Below, in pieces: positions 11,201-37,190 of a DNA stretch of 64,000 nt. Made by a program: the position numbers and the translations under genes. This DNA is from Cladorhizidae sp. MBARI D1340-BT2 (lineage: Eukaryota > Porifera > Demospongiae > Poecilosclerida > Cladorhizidae): NCBI GenBank assembly GCA_028752905.1, contig JAQNBH010000013.1, positions 17,854,302-17,918,301 of the forward strand, given 5' to 3'. The notes below the pieces were generated by a model. The model had not been told where the DNA came from and made no database searches. It saw only the letters and a list, made by a program, of their open reading frames with translations. Position 1 is the first letter of the stretch, and every line of letters starts with the position of its first letter.

Positions 11201-13118
11201 ATATTCCAGACCTGCAATGCCCCTAGTTTGTTCTTATATTTTAGATACATGCAAATCATCCTATTTTAGGTATGGTCTTGTCTGGCCATGCACAAATGAA
11301 GAGCAGCTACAGCCATTGTCAGTTAATTCTTTATCCCAAAGCAGGTTATCACTTCTTACCACTGCATACAGACACTCAGGTGGTAGGTGAGGTAATCTCA
11401 CTCGGTTTGTTATTACTGAATATACAGCTGACCCTTTCTCCAGCAATCTATGCACCACTCTATATGACCTTAATCCCAAAACCCAAAAGTAACTTACACA
11501 GTGTAACTTGAGAATGAATGCGCTTAGCTATTAGTATTAGAATTCCGGCATTGCAGCTTACCAAAGCAGGAGGCTGTATTGCACTGCTTTCTCTGTATGT
11601 TGATGCCTTCACAATTTGTACCTCCATTGCAGGTCCTAGTTCATGACCTGGTGCCACCATTGCAGGTCCTGCTGCAGCTAGACCAGGATTGCCATGAAGA
11701 CCAGGAGGCAGTAGATCCACCACCTGAAGATAATGAGAGTATGAGCATTTCTGTGATCAATACATCTCCATGCACTTACAAATTTCAATACTCATAGAAT
11801 GTAGATTATATAGTGAATTCTAGGATTAATGCCTAATAGTCAGCTTAAGTGTATTTTAAGAATATCCTTTTCTATTTTCAGTGGTAAAGTGTTTAATTTG
11901 GTGTGTTGCTTATCACTCACCTCCACAGTATAGTGTAGTCACATGTTGGACATCAAGACGTGAAAGACCTTGTCTCTGACCGAGACTATTGGGGCTGATG
12001 TTGGGGTCCACAGGCATGATCGTGGGCTGACCATTACGACTGAATGCTCGGGAAGAATAGTGCATGATGGAGCCAAGGTCATAAGGGACTCCTTGAGTGG
12101 TCGTATGAGCTGCATTTGTAACTATAAAGTTATTTTCCGTTCCTAAATTAGAGTATTACAGAGAGTTATCGATATAGAACATTCTGCAAGTGAATAATGA
12201 AGTGTCAAGAGCTCACCACTTAGTATGTTTTCAGTCAGGATCCTAACAAACATGTCTCTGTCTGGTCGACTCTGTTCATGCCAACGCCCGAGGGTATGAA
12301 ATATCTCATGAATTACAACACCTTTGAATTCACAGCCTCGACCAATGGAGATATCCTGAGGACCTCCGGTTCGGCCAATGTAAGAGTAACATCTAAGGTT
12401 ATGAAAGTACAGATAATACCACTACTTATAGCTATAAACAATATTTTAAAAACTCTTGCAAGAATGATGGGTGAAAAAGTATGTGGTCAGAGCGGTTTGT
12501 GTATTGGTAAGTACATGTTAGCTGTTTTAACGAACTCACCCTCTGCCAGAGAAGAACCTGACATAGTCCTCTTGGTTTGTGCGTTGAGCAAATCTGATGC
12601 ATGTCAGTGAGTGATAGTCGGCAATGGCTTCCATGATGGAATTTATTGCCTAACCTATAAATAGAGAGGTACATAAAGATATAATCTTATACCTAGTTTA
12701 ATATTGAATGTGGTGAAATACAGCAAATAGGAGCACTAATAATAATGATTTTTCTTACTGCTCAGGCTGTCGAATACATATGGAACAACACCTCCTTGCC
12801 AGAGTGACTGTTGGAACCTTACTACAGCATTCTGTGGTGCATTGAGATCACTAGGATTAGCTGTTGCCTCTATGAATCTCTGCTGCTCAGGTGTCAGGAG
12901 AATGTCTCCTTCGGTGTTGCCTAAATGAAATGCAAATGGGAATTTAGTATGTATATTTAGTACACGCAGTTGTGATTTATGTAGTCAAGCATACAAGGTT
13001 AATAGGAATAAATGTTACCATCAGTATATTCTGCAGGGGACAGGTCACGTGATTGCACTAAGTTTACAGCCAATGCAAGAATGAAGACAACTGGATGAAT
13101 CTGTAGCACGATTAGCAT
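8267..13118 (-). CDS. Astacin metalloprotease with four TSP1 modules, GCW module and GPI-like tail; two in-frame stops
   Basis: Exons (minus): 13118-13019, 12920-12759, 12654-12540, 12392-12217, 12142-11921, 11723-11562, 11091-10936, 10747-10589, 10193-10035, 8790-8267. All are GT-AG and the phases agree, giving 645 codons. Residues 1-23 are a signal peptide; a propeptide follows; the catalytic domain starts near [11 protein letters not shown]. The zinc site [12 protein letters not shown] is at 154-165 and the Met-turn SIMHY at 209-213. Four TSP1 repeats (259-470) each occupy one symmetric phase 1-1 exon with WxxWxxC and CSxTC motifs. The last exon encodes the GCW module and a hydrophobic tail resembling a GPI signal. 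Two codons are stops: TAG at codon 89 (12652-12650), right after the exon 3 acceptor, and TGA at codon 286 (11643-11641) in TSP1-1 where an Arg is expected. An alternative acceptor at 12649 skips the TAG but shifts the frame. Two nonsense codons, each one transition from a likely Gln or Arg codon, suggest a pseudogene or null allele; base-call error is the alternative. Astacins process matrix and signalling proteins outside the cell. Confidence 0.85.
8877..9245. mobile_element. Single arm of a foldback/MITE family, in the last astacin intron
   Basis: The stretch from acttgtgtttacaactttag to gagggcgttgatt matches the left arm of the long inverted repeat at 26555-27225 at most positions, for example ttctgcaaacttcatggtat and ggcaagttactagaccctaa. 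The opposite arm is absent here, so this is a half-element or a deletion product. No coding sequence. Confidence 0.8.
9246..10034. other. Intron sequence before the last astacin exon
   Basis: AT-rich intronic DNA with no recognisable exon, element or tandem repeat. Confidence 0.5.
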
Positions 13119-15340
13119 GATGAAAACTCCAGCCGATTCCTTCTGTGATTTTCCTAGTTGATATTACTAATGTTCTTTTAGTGGTAGAAGCTCTTCTTTC
13201 AGGATGCTTTGTTAATTGACTGCCAGTTTTCTACTCTTATATGCTGAAAAATAGCTGGAGGGGTGAGGGAAAGGGGTGGGGTGGAGATGGTAAGTGGGTT
13301 GGGAATTCTGGGCTATACACATGACCATAAGAAAAGTGCATGTCCACAAATATACCTATATGGTGTGAACTCTGAGATCATTGATAAAAGCTGCATATAA
13401 TTATAGTTAATGCAGCAATATTTAGGCCACAAGTTAGATATGAGCATAGCTCTACTGGTAATTTTTTTTTGCAAGCATTGCATGTTCTAATCTCTCACTT
13501 TAAGATTGCACTGTGTTTGACAAATATTTATTTGATAATATATATTATGGTTTTGTGCCTTTTTTATTGACAAGAAGTTATATAACACATAAATATATTC
13601 ACACACACACTATTCTTTTACTGCATGTTTATATACCCATTGGATTAAATAAAAACAGACACTTTATTTTGCATCTGTCCACTATTCTCCAGTTTGGGCA
13701 TGGGCAATTGCATATTCATAATGTGTAGTGGAGAAAAGCAAAGTTTGGACTCAGGTATGAGATATATTGTGAGTTGCTCCAGATTTAGCCTCCCCAGCTC
13801 TTTGGAATAACTATTGGAGGAAGATCGCATACACTATACTGTTGAGGGCTTTGAACCATATCAGTAGTTGCCTCAGAAATCAATTACATTAGCTATCAAT
13901 TCTCAGACTAGATTTATTTCATCATTTACCAGATAGCTACAAATCTTGATGACACTCTATTTCATGCTAGAATCCATACAGTGAAGTTCTCAGTACAATT
14001 TTTGGTAATTGCAATCGATATGCAGCCCAAACTTGGAAGTAAATGCCAAGGAAAAATATAGAACCAAGTATAAATATGATAAATATAACTATAGTCACTG
14101 AACGACACCTACAAGATTTCTGTGGCACTAGAGTAAATAAACCACACAACCTCACAGGGACAACTTGGAAAGGCCACACCAAATACATAGTTTGTGGGCA
14201 ATCACAACCTTATTAGAGTTTTTGGTTTAAGTAGACTCCCACATACCAACACCTTATCTTACCTCCAATAAAGTTTAACTGCTTTTCATGTGCTAGTGTG
14301 GCTGAATAGTTTTGGTAACTAGCTACATTTGGCAAGTGGGGGGTTGACCTTGTACATATTGAGTATGCATTTTCTATAGAGTGATCCGACAGTACTAACT
14401 CCTCTGCAATATAATTCCTTTTCATGCTTTTCATGGCTTTGTCATTGACATATGTGCTGAAACCTCAACATAAAATAAGGCACAACATGACAAGTTCAAA
14501 TGGAGCTAATTTAAAAAAAAAGTCATTTTGATTTTGTTACTGTTAATGTATTTCATTAGATATATTTTTGTATATTTATTATGTCATATTTTTGGGATTT
14601 ACAGTACTCATATATACCAGAATAGAGTTATAGCTTATCATTACCTTGCATAGTTGTGCAGCTTTATTGGCATTATAAACTCTTGTGCTAGTATTTTATA
14701 CATGCATTGTCCTAGAGCAAACTGCCCTGGCTCTCACTCCACTCCAGATCCTACATCGAGTTGAGCCAGTTCTCATGCCTTCATGGAATTATCATTAGTG
14801 AGCTATTGTTCTCTCAGCTTACACCACACCATCTCAACTGACAATCTTACAGAAACCCCCCAAATATTATTGCACCTGAACTATCCCCTCTTGAGTAAAG
14901 AAGTTAACAGGTTATCTTTAGTATCATGATCAGTGGTATAAGTTTCCATTATATTGTTTGCAAGTACCTGATAGGGTTGGGCCTAGGAAAAGCCTTGCTT
15001 CTGTTGTAAGCAATCTCAAATGAAGACTACCCTTTCTTTTAAGCTTACCTGTGCTCCCAAGGTTAAGAAGTATATTTCAAGATTTTGTACTCCAAAAGTG
15101 ATTGTTCTAAGCTAGAGGATGGTGGTAGACACAACAGGCCTACTAGCTGTATATACTTAGGCAAACTTAGACAGCACAACAACTGACTGAGACATTTGCC
15201 TGCATGTCATGGTGGATTTGATCATCAGAACAATTAAATGGTTCTTTTGGTGGTCCTGATTGTTTATGTTTGCAGCATATATCTAGTTATAGCAGCATCC
15301 AAATTGGACAGCAAACTGATGTGAATCTTGTTCTTGCAGG
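13119..15340. other. Non-coding stretch upstream of the astacin gene
   Basis: This lies upstream of the astacin start and should include its promoter, but no specific element can be called. A purine-rich patch at about 13255-13300 and a CA-rich stretch near 13590-13612 are the only compositional features. No domain was recognised in six frames. Confidence 0.4.
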
Positions 15341-15569
15341 TAGAACTCCCTCTCTTGTGTGACACTAATGTTTGGTACCCCCTAATAACTCTAAAAAAGA
15401 AAGATGGAGCTGAGTAGTAGAACTCCCTCTCTTGTGTGACACTAATGTTTGGTACCCCCTAATAACTCTAAAAAAGAAAGATGGAGCTGAGTAGTAGAAC
15501 TCCCTCTCTTGTGTGACACTAATGTTTGGTACCCCCTAATAACTCTAAAAAAGAAAGATGGAGCTGAGA
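15341..15569. repeat. 77-bp tandem repeat, three near-perfect copies
   Basis: The unit begins at aactccctctcttgtgtgac and repeats at 15344, 15421 and 15498 with no differences that I can see. The identity implies a recent expansion. It is not obviously part of a gene. Confidence 0.93.
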
Positions 15570-18500
15570 GCTCCATAGCGGTATTTAGGCTATAACTACA
15601 CTTGTAATGATTGGTAGTCAAGACAACTATATAGCCTGGCAGTGAAAGAAACAATCAGCAAACCTATTTGAACTTGGCTGTTGTACTAAATTTGAAGCAG
15701 AAGCAATAACCCATGCAGCTAGAACTAGCTGCCATCAGCCCTAGCTAGGTCACATCTTACTGAAATGTGAGATATTGAAATATTTTTGTATAATTTGATT
15801 CATTGCCATAAAATGCATGCAGCTATAGAGAAATCTTCTCCTAAACTTCTCTACTATGTCACTCTGACTATTGTTTGCACACTTCCCTGTTCTTTGGAAA
15901 TAATGCCACCAAGTAGAGGGAGTTCAACAGGGAGATCTTCTGCAACCACTTCAGTTTTGACTACAGTCCACAGGTTTGTGGCTGTGAGTTATGACTAGCA
16001 CGTTGTGGTAGCAATGTGCAAACTCTGAAATGTCAGAGTTCAAGATATTTGGCTTGGTGATTGAACTTCAGTGGAAGTCCTTGTTGACTTGTCTTTTTTT
16101 TGGAGGGTGAGGCCAAGAAGTTAATTGAATCAAAATGTGACAGTCACGACCCATTTGCTATTGATTGAATTCTTGTACACTTGCCCAGGTCTTTGAATAG
16201 TTGCTTTGGAAGTAGACACTCTCATGAATTCTCCAAATAGTTGTCTAGAGTTCTCTAAATAAAACTGTCATCTCTATTCTCATGATTACTCATTACACTT
16301 TACCATTGCCCAAAATGCTGACATTTACACACCTTTGCCACCTATTTCTCCTCTCCTTCAAATTTTCAGAATTTGATGCCTTCCATAATTATGTTGACAT
16401 TATATTGAACATTTTGCATGGTCACGAGCTTCTTTGCCAGTCAGATCTGGCGATCTTGGGCTCAAGGCTGTAGTCAGGTCTACTCCGTCAGTAATACTGG
16501 ATGCAGCTTCAGGCTCATTGAATCTTATAAGCCACATCTTGGCAAAAAGATTTGTCTACCCTTGAATCAAGTTTGGCTATGTGCCAGGACATTAGCTACT
16601 AGTCCTTGACCTGAGGATGAGTCACTACCATGTCTGGAAGTCATGGGACACACCTCACACGATGGATAAACTTTTGAAAGGAGCTCCTGGTGCTCGCCCA
16701 TGGCAAAATTAGAGTTTCAGCAGAGATGGAAGCAGGTGACAGGTCCAGTGTGATGTCTGTTCTGAATCGGAAATTTGCTTAGCTACAGGTTGTTACCTTG
16801 ATATGTTGTTGTGCAGTACTCATCTGTTTCAACATTGTAGAATTCCAGTAATAAGCAGTAACTTGTTGCAATTCAGGAAGAGTCAGGGTTGCTATCGGTC
16901 AATGAGAGATATGCAAAAATCCCCTCATACATGAAAATATCAGGTTTGGTGGCGAATTCTCTAATGAAGTGATAGTAATGTCATGGGCACCAGGAACATT
17001 GGTATTGCATAGCTACTACCTGTGCCGACACATTTCCCACTTTTTACTCAGATTATTTTTACGGGACTCCAGGTGCAACAACAAACAGAGCAGATACTTT
17101 GATTCAGAATTACTCCAACATATAAGATAGCTAGTCATCACTTCACTTCGTTCTTGTTGGAACAGAGACATCTAGTGTGATCAGAAGAAAGTATTTGAGG
17201 ATGATGGAAGTGACAGGAAGGCAAGGCACTTATTAACTAGAGTAATGTCTTTCAGGGGACATTTATCAATTAATATCTGCTTATTGTACCAGAAGATAAC
17301 AAGTTTTGCTTTATGCTAAATTTTAAAGGTGTAGTAGTCAGTTCCCCGGTGACCTGGCCTAGGTGATAATTTTATTTTCAATATCTCGGCGTGAATTTGA
17401 TTTCAAGTGCTTTATAGTATATCGTTTTGTAGATCTTTATTTGCTCTTCTTTTATCCCCCTCTCTCCCAGCACTAGTTGTGAAACAATCTGTCGCACTTT
17501 AATCTAATTTGTAGTAAACCCTGGTGTCGATTGTATATATTAGTGGTCACTTTAGTATATACCTCCATATATTTGGTAAACATTGCATACCAACAGAAAT
17601 TTATTGGACTATTTTCCAGTACCAAAATTTCCTACAGGAGACGAATGGCAATGATATTATGGACGTTACAGTGCATATCATGAATAATTCATGAGTGTGT
17701 CGAAGATGCTACTGTGCATATGTGTTGGGCAATTGAGGTATGCAGCTCCAATTAAAAACCCTGGATATTAGGGCTCACGCTGGGTGGTGTCCCTACTGTG
17801 CCGGGCTGGGACTGTATCTCTCATTGATGAAATGACATTTTCCTGATGATTCCTTGCTTTGATGCCAGACACGAACACAATATGTTTTTATTCTAGTGGC
17901 TACACAAACTCGATGAGTTATGATCGTCTGCTTCTAGCTGGGGGAGGCTTCTGCCGGTGTCGGAAACATTTCTGCAGATATTTGTGCACTGGGAAGTCTT
18001 TGTAGTGCAGGACAACATGGCACTATCTGCTAAAACATTCTCCTGTTGCACTTGTATGGCCCTGACAACCAGCTATCCAAAAACACCGTAAGATGAAAAG
18101 ATGGACGAAGATTTTGTCGCAGCTGCCTGAACAGGATATAATCCGATATTGGTGTGCTTGTTTAAGAGTGATCCATAGAGAGCCTTAGTGTTGGCTTTCT
18201 TTTCTTAGTAGCAGTGTCCTTAGCACCATTGGCTTCTCGAGTAGGGTGGGTGGGGAGTATTTGTTCTTCTGGAAGATGTTGGGGCCATTATAGTGAGAGT
18301 TTCTTGAATCCTGAGGCGTACACTTCTGGATGCCTCAGTATGCACCCATGCACACCCAGGCAGACAGTGAGACTTGTTGTATAATTTACTTCGCCACAGT
18401 GAGCTGCATATAGGGTGACTGAGCAGAAAGGACAAGTAGCTTTTGCCCATGCTATCTGCATTGTCTAGGGTCTTCTTGAGTGTGTCCTTTTCTGAGCTGG

Positions 18501-19134
18501 CCTGTGGCAGGAAGTTGTGGCATTCCACCAGATTGTCTTCCTGACTGTCTAGACACTTCGAGCTGTCCTAGGTCCAGTCCAGCATATACTGATATCATCA
18601 TTGCAAACGTTTTCCAAGAGCCGGGACATTTTGTCTGGAATATCAGCTACATCAACCTTTGCCATTACAATGACTGCATGTTTGCAAAACATGGTTGTCT
18701 CGATGTAGGATAACTTTGACTGTTCATCATACAAGGAGTGGTCACGCTCTCCAAAGTGGATATGTGGATAAAATGCACACATGCAGAGCCATTTGGAGTT
18801 TAGCAGAAGCATTGTGTGCTCAAATGTTGGTAAGGAAGGCTTTTGCGACTGCTCCAAACCATCCGTGCTTCCTCCAGCCTCGTTGTAAGAAACATGGTTG
18901 CCATATGGCAGACCCCAGAGAAAGATGCTGTCGATGAAGACACCAGAGACTATTTACAGCTAGTTGTAGTGCTCATTCAGATGGCCAAGCAGGAGGTAGT
19001 CTACTTCTATGATGTCACTGGAGGAGAGCTTGCCCTACAATTATATTCTGCAGCAAGATATGGTGGTCTGTGCACTCCATAGTGGAGCAGAAACCGATAT
19101 CCATTGCAGATGCACACTTCTGTGTTATGCTAAA
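15570..19134. other. Long stretch without a recognisable gene
   Basis: Several 180-310 bp open frames occur on both strands around 18.2-19.1 kb, but they overlap each other, match no family I know and lack consistent splice sites. I do not call a gene. No tandem arrays or terminal repeats were seen. Confidence 0.35.
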
Positions 19135-19700
19135 TATTAAGTGGAAGATCGTTTCCAATTTCAAGGAGAAGAGAGGGGAGTTACAACTGGATATACACCA
19201 CACATCTCCCTATATATTATTATATATTGTTCCTAGTTTCTAGAAAGGAGTCGGATTGCAACTATAGACCACGTCTTCGTATATATATGTAGCTACAGCT
19301 AGTGGAAAATCATTTCCAATTTCAGCTATGCCACATATCTTCCTATAGTTTGAAACGATATTCCACTAATACATTAGTGGAATATTGTTTCTAATTTCTA
19401 GAAGGGAGTGGGTTTATAACTACACCTACACACCACACCTCAGCAAAACCGTTAGAATATCTAGTGGGTTTCCTTTAAGACCACACCCCTTCCTTTCATT
19501 TCCAATATCTAGGAGAGTGGAGGACAGCTATCCCACACGTGCCATATACAAGTGTGAAAATGTCTAGGAGAATGGAGTGGGATTCATACTGGACCACACC
19601 CTTTCCCAAATATTCAAATATCTAGAGAATGGAGTGAGGATCAATTATACCACATCCCCTTCCTATAAATATATTAAAGGAAAATTAGGAATCATCATCT
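19135..19700. repeat. Diverged repeat rich in ttccaatttctag...gggagtgg motifs
   Basis: A motif of the form tttccaatttctagaaggga, followed by gtgg and an acaccacac stretch, recurs at irregular 40-130 bp spacing with heavy divergence. This looks like an old minisatellite. It grades into the younger 23-bp array that follows. Confidence 0.55.
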
Positions 19701-19704
19701 ATGT

Positions 19705-20636
19705 AGGAGAGGCTCCACAGGAATCAACCTATATGCAGGGGGAAGGGGGGGGGGGGGGGGGGGGGGGGCTGCACAGGAATCAACCTCTAACAGGATGTTC
19801 CACAGGATTCAACATCTAACGGGAGGCTCCACAGTGTTCAACTTCTCCTAGGGGAAGCTCCACAGGAATCAAGCTCTATGCAGGGGGGGCTCCAACCTCT
19901 TGTAGGGGAGGCTCCAACCTCTATGCAGGGGAGGCTCCAACCTCTATGCAGGGGAGGCTCCGACCTCTATGCAGGGGAGGCTCCAACCTCTATGCAGGGG
20001 TGGCTCCAACCTCTATGCAGGGGAGGCTCCAACCTCTATGCAGGGGAGGCTCCATGCAGGAACCTCTGTGCAGGAGAGGCTCCAACCTCTATGCAGGGGA
20101 GGCTCCAACCTCTATGCAGGGGAGGCTCCAACCTCTATGCAGGGAAGGCTCCAACCTCTGTGCAGGGGAGGATCCAACCTCTGTGCAGGGGAGGCTCCAA
20201 CCTCTATGCAGGGGAGGCTCCGACCTCTATGCAGGGGAGGCTCCGACCTCTATGCAGGGGAGGCTCCGACATCTATGCAGGGGAAGCTCCAACCTCTTTG
20301 CAGGGGAGGCTCCGACCTCTATGCAGGGGAGGCTCCAACCTCTATGCAGGGGAGGCTCCACCCTGTATGCAGGAGAGGCTCCGACCACTATGTAGGGGCG
20401 GTTCCAACCTCTGTGCAGGGGAGGCTCCAACCTCTATGCAGGGGAGGCTCCACCCTGTATGCAGGAGAGGCTCCGACCACTATGTAGGGGAGGTTCCAAC
20501 CTCTGTGCAGGGGAGGCTCCGACCTCTATGCAGGGGAGGCTCCGACCTCTATGCAGGAGAGGCTCCAACCTCTTTGCAGGGGAGGCTCAACCTCAATGCA
20601 GGGGAGGCTCTATTCAGGGGAGATTCCAGAGGTCCA
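19705..20636. repeat. 23-bp minisatellite upstream of the DHRS7-like gene
   Basis: The unit ctccaacctctatgcagggg plus agg repeats about 35-40 times, with a poly-G run at 19740-19768 and diverged units at both ends. As 23 is not a multiple of 3 and the unit lacks stops, all three forward frames are open and yield a spurious repetitive peptide. The array ends about 560 bp before the DHRS7 start codon. Confidence 0.95.
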
Positions 20637-21196
20637 GCAGGCTGCTGATTACCTTTTGTAGATGTGGGTAAATTGAAGGTGACAAAGTGTCACTTACTAT
20701 GTCACGCATGCTATCTTTGAAGATTGTAAGCATACATGTATGACCAAGGTCCACTGGCCTACTCTGAAGGACATGAAACCACCCACAGGTAGTAACCTAA
20801 CAGTTCGTGAGCTGCTCCAGCCATTGAAGTTTTGCTATATATAATATATATAAGTCAGTGGTAATGGGCTCTGGTTATAAAAGCTGTCGGATCACTCGGT
20901 TAAACCAAAGGAGCTAGTAGTGCTTCAGGGACTTGGGACAGAGCAGGACATCCAACAGTTCAGGGAATTTCTTAGGTAAGGGGTAAAGGTTCAGGACAGT
21001 TTTGGGGAGGGGGAGAGATTTTATCTGACAACCCGCCAGTAATTATCTATTTAGGGGGCGGGGTGGGTGGAAGCATCAAGTGTTGCTCGCAAGCTGACGC
21101 CATTCCTTACCTTCTTCCCAGAACCGCTCAACTGCATACTAGTCTAGGCAGATGCAACTCTAAACTCGTGATAGTTACGCTTAAGTAGTACTCGAA
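20637..21196 (+). promoter_or_regulatory. Upstream region of the DHRS7-like gene
   Basis: The region between the minisatellite and the ATG at 21197 must include the 5' UTR and probably the core promoter. It has an AT stretch at 20834-20852 (tatataatatatataag) that could act as a TATA-like element, and purine-rich runs at 21000-21075. No element is proven; this is positional inference. Confidence 0.25.
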
Positions 21197-36123
<14,927 letters not shown>

Positions 36124-36879
36124 CACGCATAAAAACAAATGATTAACCCGTCAAAAATAAGGAGGAACAAGACACTCCCCATGTAGACCTCAACAAAATA
36201 GACATCCTTTACCATTTAAAATAATGCACACCAAAGTTGTTAGGGATATGCAGGCACGTGTATAAAATGCCTTGATTAAGCACAAGCTTGCATTTCAGTG
36301 GAGTAGAAGCCGGTAGCCATACCGTGTTGCGCCCTTCTTTGTCGAGGAGCCTAAAGTTTCGAGATTTTCACGGACTTGATCCTAGACATAAAAAATTGTG
36401 TCATCCAATTATTTGGTACAATAATGTATGGCTTTGGCTAGCTTCTGGAGGTGCCAGTCACACCCTGAATATGCTGGCCATGCCATTCATTCCACGATCA
36501 CGTGCAGAGTAGCATTTTTATGCATGCCACACCCTTTTATACAGGACCAACCTCTTTTTTAAATGAACCAATATTCCTTATACATTTTGCTTGACACTTG
36601 ACACATAATATGCACATACCACGAGCGAGGGAACCTAACATTTATAATCCATGCCTTAGAGCTGGCAGTGATGGACACTTTCATTTGAAGATAATATTCC
36701 ATTGAAATTGAAACAGTTAGAGATGACATTACGCCAACTAATTGGCTCCATTGCTTTGGTAACCTCTTTTGGAATAGCATATCTTTCTGTTTTCTGTTTC
36801 TTCTCTTCGACATGATGGTCCGAGCCTAACTTCCCACCCATCTTATATATGAAATTGTCCAAGTTAATTTTTCTTTTTG
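36124..36879. other. Region 3' of the DHRS7-like gene
   Basis: Contains the presumed 3' UTR. No canonical AATAAA was seen close to the stop. Ends at the target-site duplication of the Gypsy element. Confidence 0.4.
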
Positions 36880-36884
36880 ATCTC

Positions 36885-37190
36885 TGTCGTGCTCTCCCTT
36901 GGTCTTCGTGGGTCTAGCTATCCTAGCTAGGCATAGGCTAAGCTAGACAACTGTGTTTATATAACTTTATTAAACTCTCTTATCAGAGCACATACAAATT
37001 CAAATCGACCTAACTCAACTTAACTTTGACTGGCCACGCCTTCATTTTATAGGCCAGTGGCAATCAGTCAATACACAACTAATTAACATCCAATCAACAC
37101 CAATGTACTATACATATTGTTCAAGTTCAAGTCTTGTAACAGTCAGGACCGAGCTCATCAGGAGTGGGACTTTGATTTCCATTCCTGACA
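36885..37190 (-). repeat. 3' LTR of the 36.9-39.9 kb Gypsy element
   Basis: 306 bp; same sequence as 39576-39880 except one extra A in the ataactttattaaactc stretch. Confidence 0.95.

Noticed and set aside
11261..11479. 73-codon frame inside an astacin intron
   Set aside because: It would break the phase 1-1 TSP1 exon series and resembles no TSP1 or linker.
18220..19082. Cluster of overlapping open frames on both strands
   Set aside because: No domain, no consistent splice sites, and frames compete; insufficient for a gene call.
19878..20648. 256-codon frame with repeated Met-Gln-Gly peptides
   Set aside because: Product of the 23-bp minisatellite; all forward frames are open and no splice or start context supports it.
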